This document shows, piece after piece, positions 1-10,969 of a stretch of 64,000 nt of DNA. Under the pieces are notes generated by a model that saw nothing but the letters and a program-made list of their open reading frames with translations, made no database searches and was not told where the DNA came from. The stretch covers positions 51,531 to 115,530 of the forward strand of contig JAPEVF010000093.1 of the NCBI GenBank assembly GCA_029747585.1, given 5' to 3'. Source of the stretch: Pleurotus djamor (taxonomy: Eukaryota > Basidiomycota > Agaricomycetes > Agaricales > Pleurotaceae). Both the position numbers and the translations under genes were made by a program. Within the stretch, counting starts at the first letter, position 1; every line of letters begins with the position of its first letter.

Positions 1-792
1 TGCTCAATCAAATACCTACTGTAACTTGCGAACGTGACTATTTCGTAGAACATCACTACAACTAGCACAAGTAGAACGAGAGGGTGGCATCTCCCCACAT
101 GTATCCCCCATGACCGGTACGCCGTTATCATCTTTGGTATTAGGACTCGGCGTGATTGAATCCCGCTAGATACACGAGATATGACCAACCTACTTGGCCG
201 CGCAGGCTTTACTCTGCTCACCGTTGACACGGATGAAGTCAAGGTTGGCTACCCCAGTATGTGGGAGCTCTTGGAGGATCTACAGGATATGGGCGAACGC
301 AATGCTATCCTCGGGCGGTCAGTAGCTCTACCCGAATTTCCTCGGCCCATCCCCATTTGATGTTCATTAGCCGTTCACATATACCCCGAGATACATTGAT
401 TGCCGCGTCATCCATTTACAAGGGTGGGTTTGCTACCGTCGTCCTGCTATTGCTAGAAGAGAGACTACCTGCAGCCCGTCGCGAAGTGGTCTGCGCCGCG
501 ATCAAGCCCTCTACTAAATTTGACCCTTGATTACGACGGTTTCGAGTTCGCGATGGGTTGCAGATAGTTTCGACTAACTCTCCCAATCGTTTAGCCATGC
601 ACGGCGATGAGGACGGTTCCATACCAGCTACTTTTCAAATAATATACATGGTGAGATCGTTGTACGCATTTTCCACAATCAGCTTTAGTTATTGACAATA
701 TCTACCATTAGATCGGATGGAAACCCTCACCCACGCAGCCGAAACCACTTGAGAGAGGTTCGGGCAAAGTCAATCTGAAAGACGTGCTGTGA
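1..792 (+). CDS. NDUFAF5: NDUFAF5-type mitochondrial complex I assembly methyltransferase/hydroxylase, C-terminal part
   Basis: Only the 3' part lies in the window. Exons: about 49-116, 171-317 (first base 170), 371-423, 595-650, 712-792. The 53 nt introns 117-169 and 318-370, a longer one 424-594, and a 61 nt one 651-711 all use GT-AG. The spliced frame reads [20 protein letters not shown], then the family's [10 protein letters not shown] and [15 protein letters not shown] blocks, [26 protein letters not shown] and IGWKP, ending in NLKDVL. These blocks are the conserved C-terminal half of NDUFAF5, a SAM-dependent-fold protein that hydroxylates an arginine of NDUFS7 during assembly of the complex I peripheral arm in the mitochondrial matrix. 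The SAM-binding half lies to the left of the window. The 171 nt intron could hide another small exon, but joining its flanks gives uninterrupted family sequence. Confidence 0.86.
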
Positions 793-1574
793 TCCATCGT
801 TCACGGTTTTGTATGAGCGGCGTTTCATGTCAACCTCTGTCCAAATTCCTATTTTCTACCGTACATCACTTTGCGCGTTACACATCCACCGCGGTGCCTT
901 AGTTTCTAACTCTCGACATAGAGGTTACTCCTCAGTCCGAATCCGCCCATCAAACATCCAGACCACTTCTTGGGTTCTACAATGAACAATACAGGAAACG
1001 GTTTGTCAAAGTCAGCACGCTCACTTATGGTCGATGCGACCTTCTCAGGCNTTTTTTTAGTCTCGTTTAGCGTTGTGCGGGTTTCCCGCATGTCGACGTC
1101 CACGTATTTACGGGACATACAGGATTTTTTTTTAAATCCGTANTTTTACCTCCTTCACCACCAAGCTGTATGTTGGAGGGACTCCCTATGTATGTATATC
1201 TATCTATTTGTAACTAAAATAAATGTTGACCCTCGCCTCATTCCCCCTGCTGTCCGCTGCTCGAACTCCTATGTGGGTATTGTAGCCTGCCAGGTATGTA
1301 CATGGTTTTGTACGGTGACTAACATCTCCCAGGGCAAGCACTCGTCCACAAGGGTATCAAGCGGGTGGCTACCGGGGGATGGGTCAAGAAGTTGAAGTAA
1401 GTTACCAGAAATGGTACCTGCAGAAAAAGGTGGTTAGTCTTCCCCCAAATCCCAACATCTAGTCTACTTCTCCCCCTCCTCCTCACCTGGTCACACGCTG
1501 CTGCGAGCTATGGTAGTGTGCTGCCTGTCGTCGTTTCTCCTCCTACCCCCTTCCTCTCCTACCCCCTATCTTCT
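793..1574. other. Gene-free stretch after NDUFAF5
   Basis: No open frame here resembles a known family. It contains single N characters near 1051 and 1143 and two T runs near 1052 and 1125. It probably holds the 3' untranslated region of the NDUFAF5 gene and then the flank of the retrotransposon remnant. Confidence 0.5.
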
Positions 1575-2265
1575 TCTTCTTTCTCTCCTCCGTGACTCCC
1601 GCCGCCATGACCTTGCTCTCCAGCTTCCCATACACCTCTCCAATCCTCTTGGTCTTGTTGACGAGATTGATTGTGGCTTTCATTCCGTCCGGGTCTGCCA
1701 GAAGGTCCTTCAGAGTTGGATTGTCTTTGCCTAGTGTTTGCGCTGCTCCCTATTGTATGCTGGGCAGTCCTGCAGCAGGTGATGGACTGTTTCTTCCTTT
1801 CGCGGACAGTGAGGGCAATTCGGCATTTCGGATTTTCCTATGCGGTATAAGTGAAGGTTTAACGTTTAAACTTTAGAGAGGGATGTGTCGTGTTCGTAGT
1901 TGTGTTATGATGCTGACGTGCCCCTCCCTCCATTCCCCTACTTGTCGCATGTACTTGTTGTCCGTTAGTTCTTCATCTATGCGATCCATTTTCGGCTTTC
2001 TCTTGGAGTTGACCCAGCCGTCCCAGCTTTGGTAGGAGGGGAGGCGGCTGTCCATCTCCCTGCATTGGATTTCAGCACACAACAATGTAGTCGGGAACGA
2101 GGAGGCGGACAAGCTAGCGAAGGAGTAGCTATCGAAGAACGAAGACCGAATCCCCTGCCAAGAATAATGAAACATTACCTCTCGGCCCCGCTAAGCCTGC
2201 CGGCCGACTCAGCAAGTCAACCAAGAAGCAGATTGTTAAGTCCTGGAGGAGGTATGTTTTGTCTT
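1575..2265 (-). mobile_element. Decayed, 5'-inverted non-LTR (LINE) retrotransposon remnant
   Basis: On the minus strand, 2025 to about 1575 encodes, with one or two frame shifts, the end of a LINE ORF2-type protein: WVNSKRKPKMDRID, IITQLRTRHIPLN, then LHLYRIGKSEMPNCPHCP and KEETVHHLLQDCPAYNRE. The cysteine/histidine spacing is the zinc-knuckle-like tail of RNase H-containing fungal LINEs. A leucine-rich end follows (TLKDLLADPDGMKATINL). Directly abutting it, but on the plus strand (about 2030-2265), lies the preceding part of the same protein: the end of an RNase H domain, LHWISAHNNVVGNEEADKLA, then STKKQIVKSWRR. The upstream piece is therefore inverted relative to the downstream piece. No poly(A) tail or target duplication could be defined. 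It is non-functional. Confidence 0.72.
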
Positions 2266-2993
2266 TGTAAGAAGGCTCTCCACCGAGTTAGACAGGTATT
2301 GACCTGTTCCTCTCTGGCATCTGCCCTGAGTGTAGTCGCTGTATGACGGATTTGGTGTCCATGAATTCGAAGATCTGAGGCTTATATCAATGTGTCTCTT
2401 GAACACCCTTCAACAATTGCAGGCTACAGCGGTCTGAGCAGACACGAGCAATCCCGTCCGCTGTGGCCAGACTGCCTGCGCAGCAAGAATCCTCAGAGAA
2501 GTGACTCTTCTCTAATGGATCCAGCTCAGTCCCAGCTATGTAGGGTGCACGCTCAATCACGAAAGCCCCGCGAAAGACGCGAAAGGCTCCGAGTCCGCAG
2601 CGAAATGTAACATTCATACTTCCTGTCAGGGCACCCTGGAACACCGGAGCACGGCTTTGCGTTTTTCTCCAACATATACGGGCACTTCAAACCTTGGGTG
2701 CCCTTGAGCTTCATTGCTTGGGTCTTGAGAGTCTTGAGCTTGAGAAGTCGAAACCTCTGGCAACGCCAACAAAAATTGATTGGCGTTCATTTGTCTCGTT
2801 TCAAATCTCTTGGGAGAGATTATTTTTGAGATCGAGCACTGCAAATAAAAAATATCATGGTTTGGCGTTTGGCATCAAGAAGGGAGGGAAATTGGTTTTT
2901 TATCCACGTTTGGGCATGCACGTCACGTCAGGGTCACCCAGGACTCTTCCTCCTCATCAGTCAACTCCTTCGTCCCTACCACATCCATCTACC
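2266..2993. other. Gene-free stretch, possibly more transposon debris
   Basis: Short open frames on both strands (for example minus 2387-2644) have transposon-like composition but no motif I can name. The last 150 bases before 2994 are the likely promoter and leader of the next gene. The leader just upstream of the ATG is C/T-rich. Confidence 0.4.
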
Positions 2994-5900
2994 ATGTCGT
3001 TCGCGGCCGGTGCGAATGGTGAGCCCGACTCCCTCCGTTGACGACCACTAGCTGAGGTGACTACAAATATCCTAGGGCCCACCTACATATCGTCTCACTC
3101 AGCGGACGTGATATTGTCCGACATTCGTCCCATCAAGCTCAAGATTGAGGCGTTACGGTCCATCAACGTCCTCCTTGATGAATTCCTATATAACATCCTC
3201 TCGGCGGCGCGTTCACTGGCTACCGACAAACTTAGGGCTGGTCTGCTGAAAGTTTTGCCTACGAATCTGGGTAAGGAGGCGTTGTTGGAGGCCGAGGTGG
3301 AATTGAGGGCATATTGGGAGCGAACAAAGCTGCCTGGCGGTGCTGCGTCCCCCATGTTGGAAGGAGGTCAATTTCACCTTCAATGGTCGTTCGAGGTCAG
3401 TCATTGTCATATTTCTATAAGCGGTTCACCGCGCAGAGGTTGAATCTCGATATCGTAGCTGTTGAGATTGAAGTGCGAGGCGTACTCGACGTTGAATGAG
3501 AACGACGAGGATCTCGCGGCTGAAACCAGTTTGAACGAGAGAATGGCGTCCCTCGTCGGATACAGCACTCCGAAGGCGAATTTAGTCGCTCCCGCTGCGC
3601 TCTACCTTACAGCCATACTAGAGTATGTAACCTTTCGCCTCATTAACTTCGCGGCTTCTCATTACAAACTTCCTCCTTCTGGTTCTTAGGGCTATCTGCG
3701 AGTAAGTCACGTAAATTCCATCCTTGGTGCAATATCCAATACTTGGTTCTAGGCATATCCTCGGAAATGTTGGCCGAGTCGCATCAAGAGACAGCAGTCG
3801 CACCAACGCCACCGTTCACGACCTATATATTGCGCTGTGCGAGGATGAGTCAATCTATGGGCTGTTTAAGACCATGAAAGGTGGGTGCTTATTGAGGCCG
3901 GTTACCTTTATGACGAGATCGACGCCCTCTATCTTCTAGTATTCGATCAAATTGAGATGCTTTCGCAGAGCGCGGGGCACCGGCGCAACAAGTCTTTCAC
4001 ACGGAACGCTGATAAGTCGCTCTCTCGTACATCCTCTCCACAACACGACCTACCAGCCACACCTCCGGAGCCTCCATCTATTCCATTCAAATCTCGTGCA
4101 TCCTCTGAATCAGCTAGTGCTCATGGAGATCCATTTACCTCACCGCCAAGAACCTCCATGGATAAGTCTAAAGGCGCGAAGAAGTTCTTGCCTGGAAGGT
4201 CGTCCCACGATGAATCGCAGAATGGGCATAAAAGATCAGACTCTCTTTATAGCGCGGACTCGAGGGCAGAAAATGAGAGATTTGATGCGGAAGTACGTTT
4301 TTCCTTTTTATCCTCTCGTGATTCTTGTGGGCACGAAAATCTCAACGCAAAAACTTGTAGGACTCGACACTTTTGAAAGAGTTTGACGATCTCATGCGCT
4401 CCAGCGCCACTATGAAGGTGTCTTTGACACCAGATAGGCTGAGGACGATGGAGGTATGTTCTAGTTTTTCCGTACCTTGAGACGGTTCCTGATGATCGGA
4501 ATAAGGCCCACAAAAGGGAACAGAAAGGAAACGCTCGCCTTCCTCCACCCTCCTTTGCTCCCAAGGTTGATCCTGAACCTCCATCCAACCCAGCCCCCCG
4601 TGCAAATGGGCGGAGGCCATCTCTTCGCCACGTCGATTCCATTGTAGAAGACGAGGAAGAAGGAAAAACTTCGCCAAGCATGGCTATCGCTCCCGTTATT
4701 TCTTCTGACTCGTCACTCAGCAGGAGGGCTCGCTCAGCGTCTGCGGTTACTCCTTCCAACGGTCCCGAGAACACACTCCCTCGGAAGGCGTCTCAGGCAG
4801 AGATGGGCACCAAGTATTCTCCCCCGCTCCCCAATGCGCCCATGGCCCCGCCCAAGGGTGCCTCGAAAGCGTTCGGTTTGCCAGATGCCGATGGACGTCC
4901 TGCACGCACCAGGAAGGTACAAAGGAACCGCGAGTCCCTGGACCTCGACGATATTATGGCAGGCTCGGACGATGAAAACGTACCCCAACCCAAGTTCCAG
5001 AGCAAACCACCGACCACACCCCCTGCTGGTGCCAGACGCGGTCCCGCTGTCCCCCATAAGATTTCTGCCAGCACTCGCGAGTTGATTGATTTCCTAGCGG
5101 AAGGACCACCTGATATGCCTGAACCCCCCATTCCTCCTGCATCGCTTGATGGAAGCCGTTCCAAGGGGTCGGGTAGGCTGCAACGCATGATGTCGAAGTT
5201 GTCCATGGGTAATTCAGATAAGAATAAATCATCCGACTCCCTTGCACGCCCTCGTCGTATCACATTGCAAAACAAACCATCAATCACAAACATTTCCCCA
5301 CTGGCCAACAAGCCTGTTCCACCTCGCCCTCCTCCAGTCTCTCCCCCCGAGTCGCCTCCTCCCACCTCCTCCTTCGATGACACATCATCTAGCCCGCGTT
5401 CTCGCGTCGTGGCCCCGCGTAGAACCGTCCCTCTTTGGGAGCAAGCGCCGGATACTCAGTCCATCAATTCTAGCTCTGATGTTGTTAAAGCATCACAGGA
5501 CATCCCTCCCCAGAGCTCTGTCATACAACCGAGGATGATCAATGGATCGTCTATCTCCGGTGCCACGGATGTCGAACGTGCTTCAAGCGATGTAAAGAAA
5601 ACCCGCAGAGCGTCTCTCTTGCAACGCGTACCTGTTCCTCCGGTCGACCCACTTGAGACTGTTCGCCGCTCAACTTCGAAGTCACCTTCCTCAACACCAG
5701 CTCCTTCAACCCCTCTTCCTTCAACACCTGAACCTACTAGTCGTGCACCCTCCGCTGCCCCTCCAGAGCCCAAGGTCATCAAGGCAGTCCCTGAAACCCC
5801 GAGATCCAACGGAGCTACGCAGACGGTGCCTACACCCTCCATCTCCGTCAATACGGCTCAACAAATGCAACGCCTCATGGCTAATGCAACGAATGCTGAT

Positions 5901-6176
5901 GAATGTCGCCTCATCCTTCACGCTGTACTTGTGACCTCTGGTATCCCTGTCGAGCGAGTCGATGAAACGGTCACTCCCCCTTCCAACGATGTTTCGGCCA
6001 ANCCAGNGCTAGAGAGCGCGTTGATAGAGCTATTCCTTGGATCTGGATCNTCAACGCAGGAGGCTAATCCCCCTGAAGCTACTCCTCAAGAAGTGGTAGC
6101 GGAAGCCCAGCCCCATGTAATCGAGGCCGCTGCATCTGTCGTTCGAGTTCCNGCATCTGCTGCTGTCGGTGCCTAA
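2994..6176 (+). CDS. Conserved basidiomycete protein with histone-fold-like N-terminus and long disordered tail, 921 aa
   Basis: Exons 2994-3018, 3076-3395, 3459-3622, 3690-3701, 3753-3880, 3940-4292, 4361-4453, 4506-6176 (2766 nt). The fourth exon is a 12 nt microexon. The N-terminal 220 residues are well structured. After GPTYISSHSADVILSDIRP come helices, and residues about 160-215 read AALYLTAILEAICEHIL...ATVHDLYIALCEDESIYGLF, which has the long-helix, loop, short-helix pattern of histone H2A/NF-YC folds. A coiled segment follows (STLLKEFDDLMRSS). The remaining ~600 residues are proline/serine-rich with many basic-Ser/Thr sites and look disordered. Four N characters fall in the last exon (6002-6152) without breaking the frame. 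I do not recognise a named orthologue; the histone-fold reading is inference from pattern only. The exon 7/8 junction is the least certain. Confidence 0.8.
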
Positions 6177-6440
6177 TTCTGTAGCCTTTACAAACCAATG
6201 TTCTTNGATATATGTTCTATCTTTTTGGGCGATGGATATTGACTATCTCGTGTCTTNNNGTTNCTTCTTACTGTCTATAATTCACTTCTTTTTCTTGTAC
6301 GCACTTNTAATACTAAGACTCGCGGAATTTTTGTTGTCTGATATGTGGACGTAGAGGACAGATGTTNATGNATACTATTGACATCATTAGATGTACCAAA
6401 TACATCGCAATGTATATCTACTTGACAACGGGAAACATTT
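6177..6440. other. Short convergent 3' region
   Basis: 264 bp lie between the stop codons of the histone-fold-like gene (+) and the RNA polymerase I subunit (-). The stretch is T-rich with several N characters (6206, 6257-6259, 6263, 6307, 6367, 6371) and should carry both 3' untranslated regions. No other feature was seen. Confidence 0.5.
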
Positions 6441-9400
6441 TTATTTGACTTCAAGAGATATAGCGATACCCATCGCTGCCAATTCAGCGCAGAGATATCG
6501 GAAAACATATGGAACGGCGACCACATCAAGATCGCCCTTCGGTGACGCACGTCCAAGATAATTTTGAGATGAGATGGCAACGCGAACGTCCGTGTGAGGT
6601 CGCANCTCCTTCCCACCGTTCTGGAATGTCTTGCGTTCCATTTCCTCTTTTTCTTCGGCTACCGCTCGACAAACGCGGCAATACTCGCCATCTGGTCCTG
6701 ATGGTTTGAGAGAACCAGACGTACCCATCACGGCTTTTCCTAGACTGACATCCTCGTAGCCGAGGGATATCAAACTCCCACACGTTCGACATACCCAAGC
6801 CGTGGAGTAGTCNGAACAGTTCATCAGACGATCTTGGAGGAGGAAAGATGTACCATGGGCGATCANGGCGTCACGCTCCATTTCACCGAAGCGGATACCA
6901 CCGGCACGTTTTCGTCCCTAGCAATAGGAGATAAGGCGACATGTAGCGATTGAGATGGGTAGTATAGCTCACCTTCACAGGTTGACGCGTNAACGGATCG
7001 ACAGGGCCAGTCGTTCGCACTTGGAACTTGTCAAGCACCATGTGACGGAGGCGTTGATAGTAAACGACACCAATGTAGATATCAGCAGCGAACTCCTGCC
7101 CAGTGATACCAGAGTACATGGGCTCGTTCCCATAATAGTTATACCCTGCGGCCAGGAGTTGTTCGCCAAAGTAATCGACGGCNGTATCTTCTTCAGAGAA
7201 TCTTGTATGATAAGCAACATGAGTAGGGTAATTANGGAAGAGAACANGATCACGTACTTGAACGGTGTGGCATCCTGGGCTAGACCATGCATAGCTCCCG
7301 CTTTCCCTGCCATGCTCTCAACCAACATGCCAATCGTCATTCGACTGGGGAAGGCGTGAGGGTTGATGATCACATCAGGTTGCATGCCACTCTCCGTGAA
7401 TGGCATGTCAATCATCGGCCACTTTTGCGAACAAACACCTTTCTGGCCATGTCGAGACGAGAACTTATCACCAATGACAGGAGCACGAGTGATCCTCAGG
7501 GTGATATGAAGCTTCTGTAACTCACTGTCCCCCGCGTCGCTGCCTAATGTCGGAATACCAATCAACTGTCTGCGTAGGATGGTAACGATGGGATTCAACT
7601 CACCTAACAAACGAACTTCATCAACGTATGCCGCCTCATCTCCCTTGAACTTGACAAATCGGGTGCGACTTGTGTTGTCGTCTATATACGCAGCGATAGG
7701 GTCCCCTGCTTTAAGTTGAATTCCGATGAAAGGGAGACCATCCGAATCCAGGAACTGGCGACACGAATGTTGTCGATCATCAGGAGCCTGACTTATGTCC
7801 TTTCCAATTCCAAAGTGCAAAACATGTTGATTGGGGTTTTTGTTTGATTGTTCGTCTTTAAGATCGATGATCTGGGACTTGTACACTGTGCCGTAGGCAA
7901 AGCCTCGTTCGTGGGCCGATTTATTGAGGATCATTGCATCTTCCATATCGTAGCCTGTATAGGAAATGACGGCAACAATGGCGTTTGTGCCATTTGGGAA
8001 GGAATCCATGGCATAGGTGTTGTGCAGAACCGGGCGGACGACTGGACTTTGCCCAGTCTGTAAGCGATAAAGCTTGTTGTCCGTGCGATGCCGCAGAGCT
8101 GTGGACGGTGTACCCATCGTTTGTTTACCCATCTAGGATCAGTTGTCAGGAAGTTGGTTTCGGAAACAGATCGCACATAGACAATACCTGACACTGGTAA
8201 ATATTACGCGGACTCTGTCAAGATACGTTAACCCTAGTACCTAAAAGCTGAGCGCAGAGGAAAGCATACCTGATTGAAGTCGGAGAACGGGGTCAAGTTG
8301 GCCAAGATAGACAAGAAGTTGGTGGGATCGTGTTCAACATGGGTGGAAACTCCAGGCTCGATTTCTTCAGGCGTGCACGCGATATTCATGTACACTTGTT
8401 CAAATGGGCCCACCATGTCATCTTTTCCGTTCAAGAGGTACTTCACAGGTCGCATCATTCGCGATCTCGAGGAAAACAAAAACAATCCAGGATATTGGCC
8501 TCCTTTCGACTCGGGGACCAAGCCGATTTCCAAATCCATAGGGACATCGAATTTGCCTTCAGTCTTCCATATACGAAGGTTGGTGGCGAGTTGAGTAGCT
8601 ACCGCAGGACGAGCCCACCCGATAATTCTACCATCGAGTTGAATACATAGATTGTGACGCCCGTCGACGGAAGGCGTGAAAGCATGCGTCATACCGTGGG
8701 TTGCAAGGAGGGAGGGGATTTCGGCGACAGGGAGAGGAGCGGTTACGATACGACAAGTCCTTGAAAGATGGTTGAGGAGACCGCAGGGCGAACCATCGGG
8801 TGTATGTACGGGACACAAGAAACCTTGATACAAGAATTTAGCAGGGATCAAAGAAAATGTCAAGGTGGTGCTTACCCCATGCTTCCGGTAACAACTTGCG
8901 AACAGTAGTGGTTTTGAGTTCAGCGAAGAATGCACCACGATGGATACACCTGAAATGGCTGATATAACGTTGCCAGTTCAGTTTCTCGGCGACAATGGTA
9001 AAGCCAGACGCCTGTTGAAGGTCGAGACCAGTCGGGGAGATCAGATTGCCCGTGGCTAGGAAGTTGGAGAGCTTCGCTCCGATGTCGAAGTTGACTCTAC
9101 TGAAGACTTTATTCATGTATCGTCCTGACGAGGGGATGAGTAGCGGTTCATAAGGCACGGAGCGTTACTTACGATCGTTGAAGTCAATGACAACATCGTT
9201 TCGTACGTCGGCGATGATATTTGCACGGATGCCGTTGAGAATCTCCTCAAGTCGCTCCTTGATGATCATGCCATACAGCGTTCCAGGTAAGAGAACCTCT
9301 TGATGTTGTGGAGAATCTGGGTTATCAGCACAACACGATGATGAAACGAGGGCGTAGAGTTTTCGCAACATGAACCTGCGGGATACTTGTCGAAGTCAGT

Positions 9401-10712
9401 TCTCAGCGATCGGATTGCTAATAGACGTACAGAAGCATCCTAAACTTGTCTCGTGGGCTTTTTAGATGTACAAGGACGGCTTTCTGCAGTAACCATATAC
9501 CAAGCGACTTGTTGGTCATATCGTCGGCCATGCCCAAGACAACACGAAATTTATCTCCAAGGCGCTCAAGGCATTGATCACCTGTGTGCAAGTCGTAGGT
9601 TTTGAAGGACCTGAGCAAGAGTTCGACACGATCTGAGAGGAACGTATTGTCATAGTCGTGCATCATGATACCCTCGTACACTTCTCTGTCAGACGCGCCA
9701 ACGAGTGCTTTGAGGATAAGCATGATAGGTATGACATATTCGTGCTTTCTCCAGCTAAATCGCAGCATGGCACTCCCATTAGCGAGATAATGGAGGGTAT
9801 TCGTCATACTGGTTTGGTCAGGTCGAACGCATCGTATTTGAATAGCATACTGCGTGTATGATGGGCCACGGTTTGTGAACGACGGTCGAAGGAGGGAAAT
9901 AGCATGGTTTCGGCGAGGAAGAATGAGGTATCGGATGAGACGTTCGTTTCCGTTTATGATGAAATATCCACCAAACTCTTCAGGCTCTTCATGTCGTTTG
10001 ACGAGTTCTGAAGCGGGAAGAGAGCGAATATTACATCTCACTGACTTAGAAATGTCGCTTCAGTCATACAAGTCGCAAGAAGAGGGCGTAAAGGAACAAA
10101 CTCGAGCCATGATAGGTACAAGACCGCAACTTTTAGTTTCTTCGTGCTTCTGTCCGCGATTATCTGTCCAACACAGTTTAATCTCCATTTTACCTCGATA
10201 CGATGTCAGACGCTCCCGAGCCTGGGTTGATAAAGTTAGCTAAACGGTCGTAACCATGTCCACTCATGCTCACTTCAGACGGAAAAACCTTTCGCTCAGT
10301 AGCTAGCTTGTCTTTGTCGGGTACCATGGGTCGGGCAATGGTAACCTTTTCAATCGTTACTTGATTTCAATTTATTGAGACAGAGCGCGATACAGTACTT
10401 CTGCAACTCACTAGTCGAGCGGTTCCCCCAACCACTTGGCCCACTCTCCGAGTCGGCTTTACCGTTGCCATCAAACACAACCCGAGGACCGATATCTTCC
10501 AAAGCCAGACTTATCAGGCCTTTGCCATTTCCATCACCGACAGGAAGCCCAGAGTCATCGAAGAGCGCGTTGAACGATTCAATGTGCGGTGCGACGAATT
10601 CATTCAGTATATCGTATGCCGCGCCGTTAGCTGGAGGGTGCTTGAACCTATGTTCGCGCCGCAGTGTGTCGAAGGTAGGTGTCCGTTTCGTTCTGTCCGA
10701 GCCATCAGGCAT
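6441..10712 (-). CDS. RPA2: DNA-directed RNA polymerase I second-largest subunit (RPA135/POLR1B type), 1244 aa
   Basis: Eleven exons: 10712-10412, 10359-10274, 10221-10102, 10044-9431, 9375-9173, 9124-8876, 8823-8270, 8214-8188, 8132-7258, 7201-6973, 6917-6441 (3735 nt). Exon 8 is a 27 nt microexon encoding SPRNIYQCQ. Introns are 48-57 nt. Family blocks occur in order: N-terminal [16 protein letters not shown]; the lobe block [17 protein letters not shown] (about 185-200); [18 protein letters not shown] (about 527); GYDMEDAMI with the acidic pair of the active centre (about 778-786); [14 protein letters not shown] (about 938-950); and the C-terminal zinc ribbon CRTC...CRVC (about 1129 and 1166). 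The IGPFEQ-like [12 protein letters not shown] block points to polymerase I rather than II or III. It makes rRNA in the nucleolus. A few N characters inside coding exons do not shift the frame. Length fits the family (yeast about 1200). Confidence 0.96.
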
Positions 10713-10969
10713 TGTCGATGAGCTTGGGCGAGTCTGAAGAGCTTAATATCGCTCAGGGGCTTTCAAAAATTTGAAGGGGCCCGATCAACATGGACGTGGG
10801 AACGTACTTCCATACCGAGACAGTTCAACGCGACCATTGTCTGAGTCAGAAATCTGAGTCAACGACTGCTTCGACAGAGACTCAGATACAAACTCCGCGT
10901 GGTACACAATTTTGTGGTCGTCCTCACCGTTGACCGCATCGTCCACGCTCTCCCTCTCCCCCGCTGAAT
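10713..10969. promoter_or_regulatory. 257 bp divergent promoter region between RNA polymerase I subunit and NUP98
   Basis: The two start codons (10712 minus, 10970 plus) are only 257 bp apart, so both promoters must lie here or overlap the genes. It holds two direct TGAGTCA heptamers (10842-10848 and 10855-10861) and an inverted TGAGTC at about 10879-10884, all within about 45 bp. TGAGTCA is the classic Gcn4/AP-1-type bZIP core. No clear TATA box was seen. A C/T-rich leader precedes the plus-strand ATG. Confidence 0.55.

Noticed and set aside
2387..2844. Minus-strand frames that might be another RNase H or transposase fragment
   Set aside because: The order of motifs could not be read in any frame or frame combination; too degraded to name.
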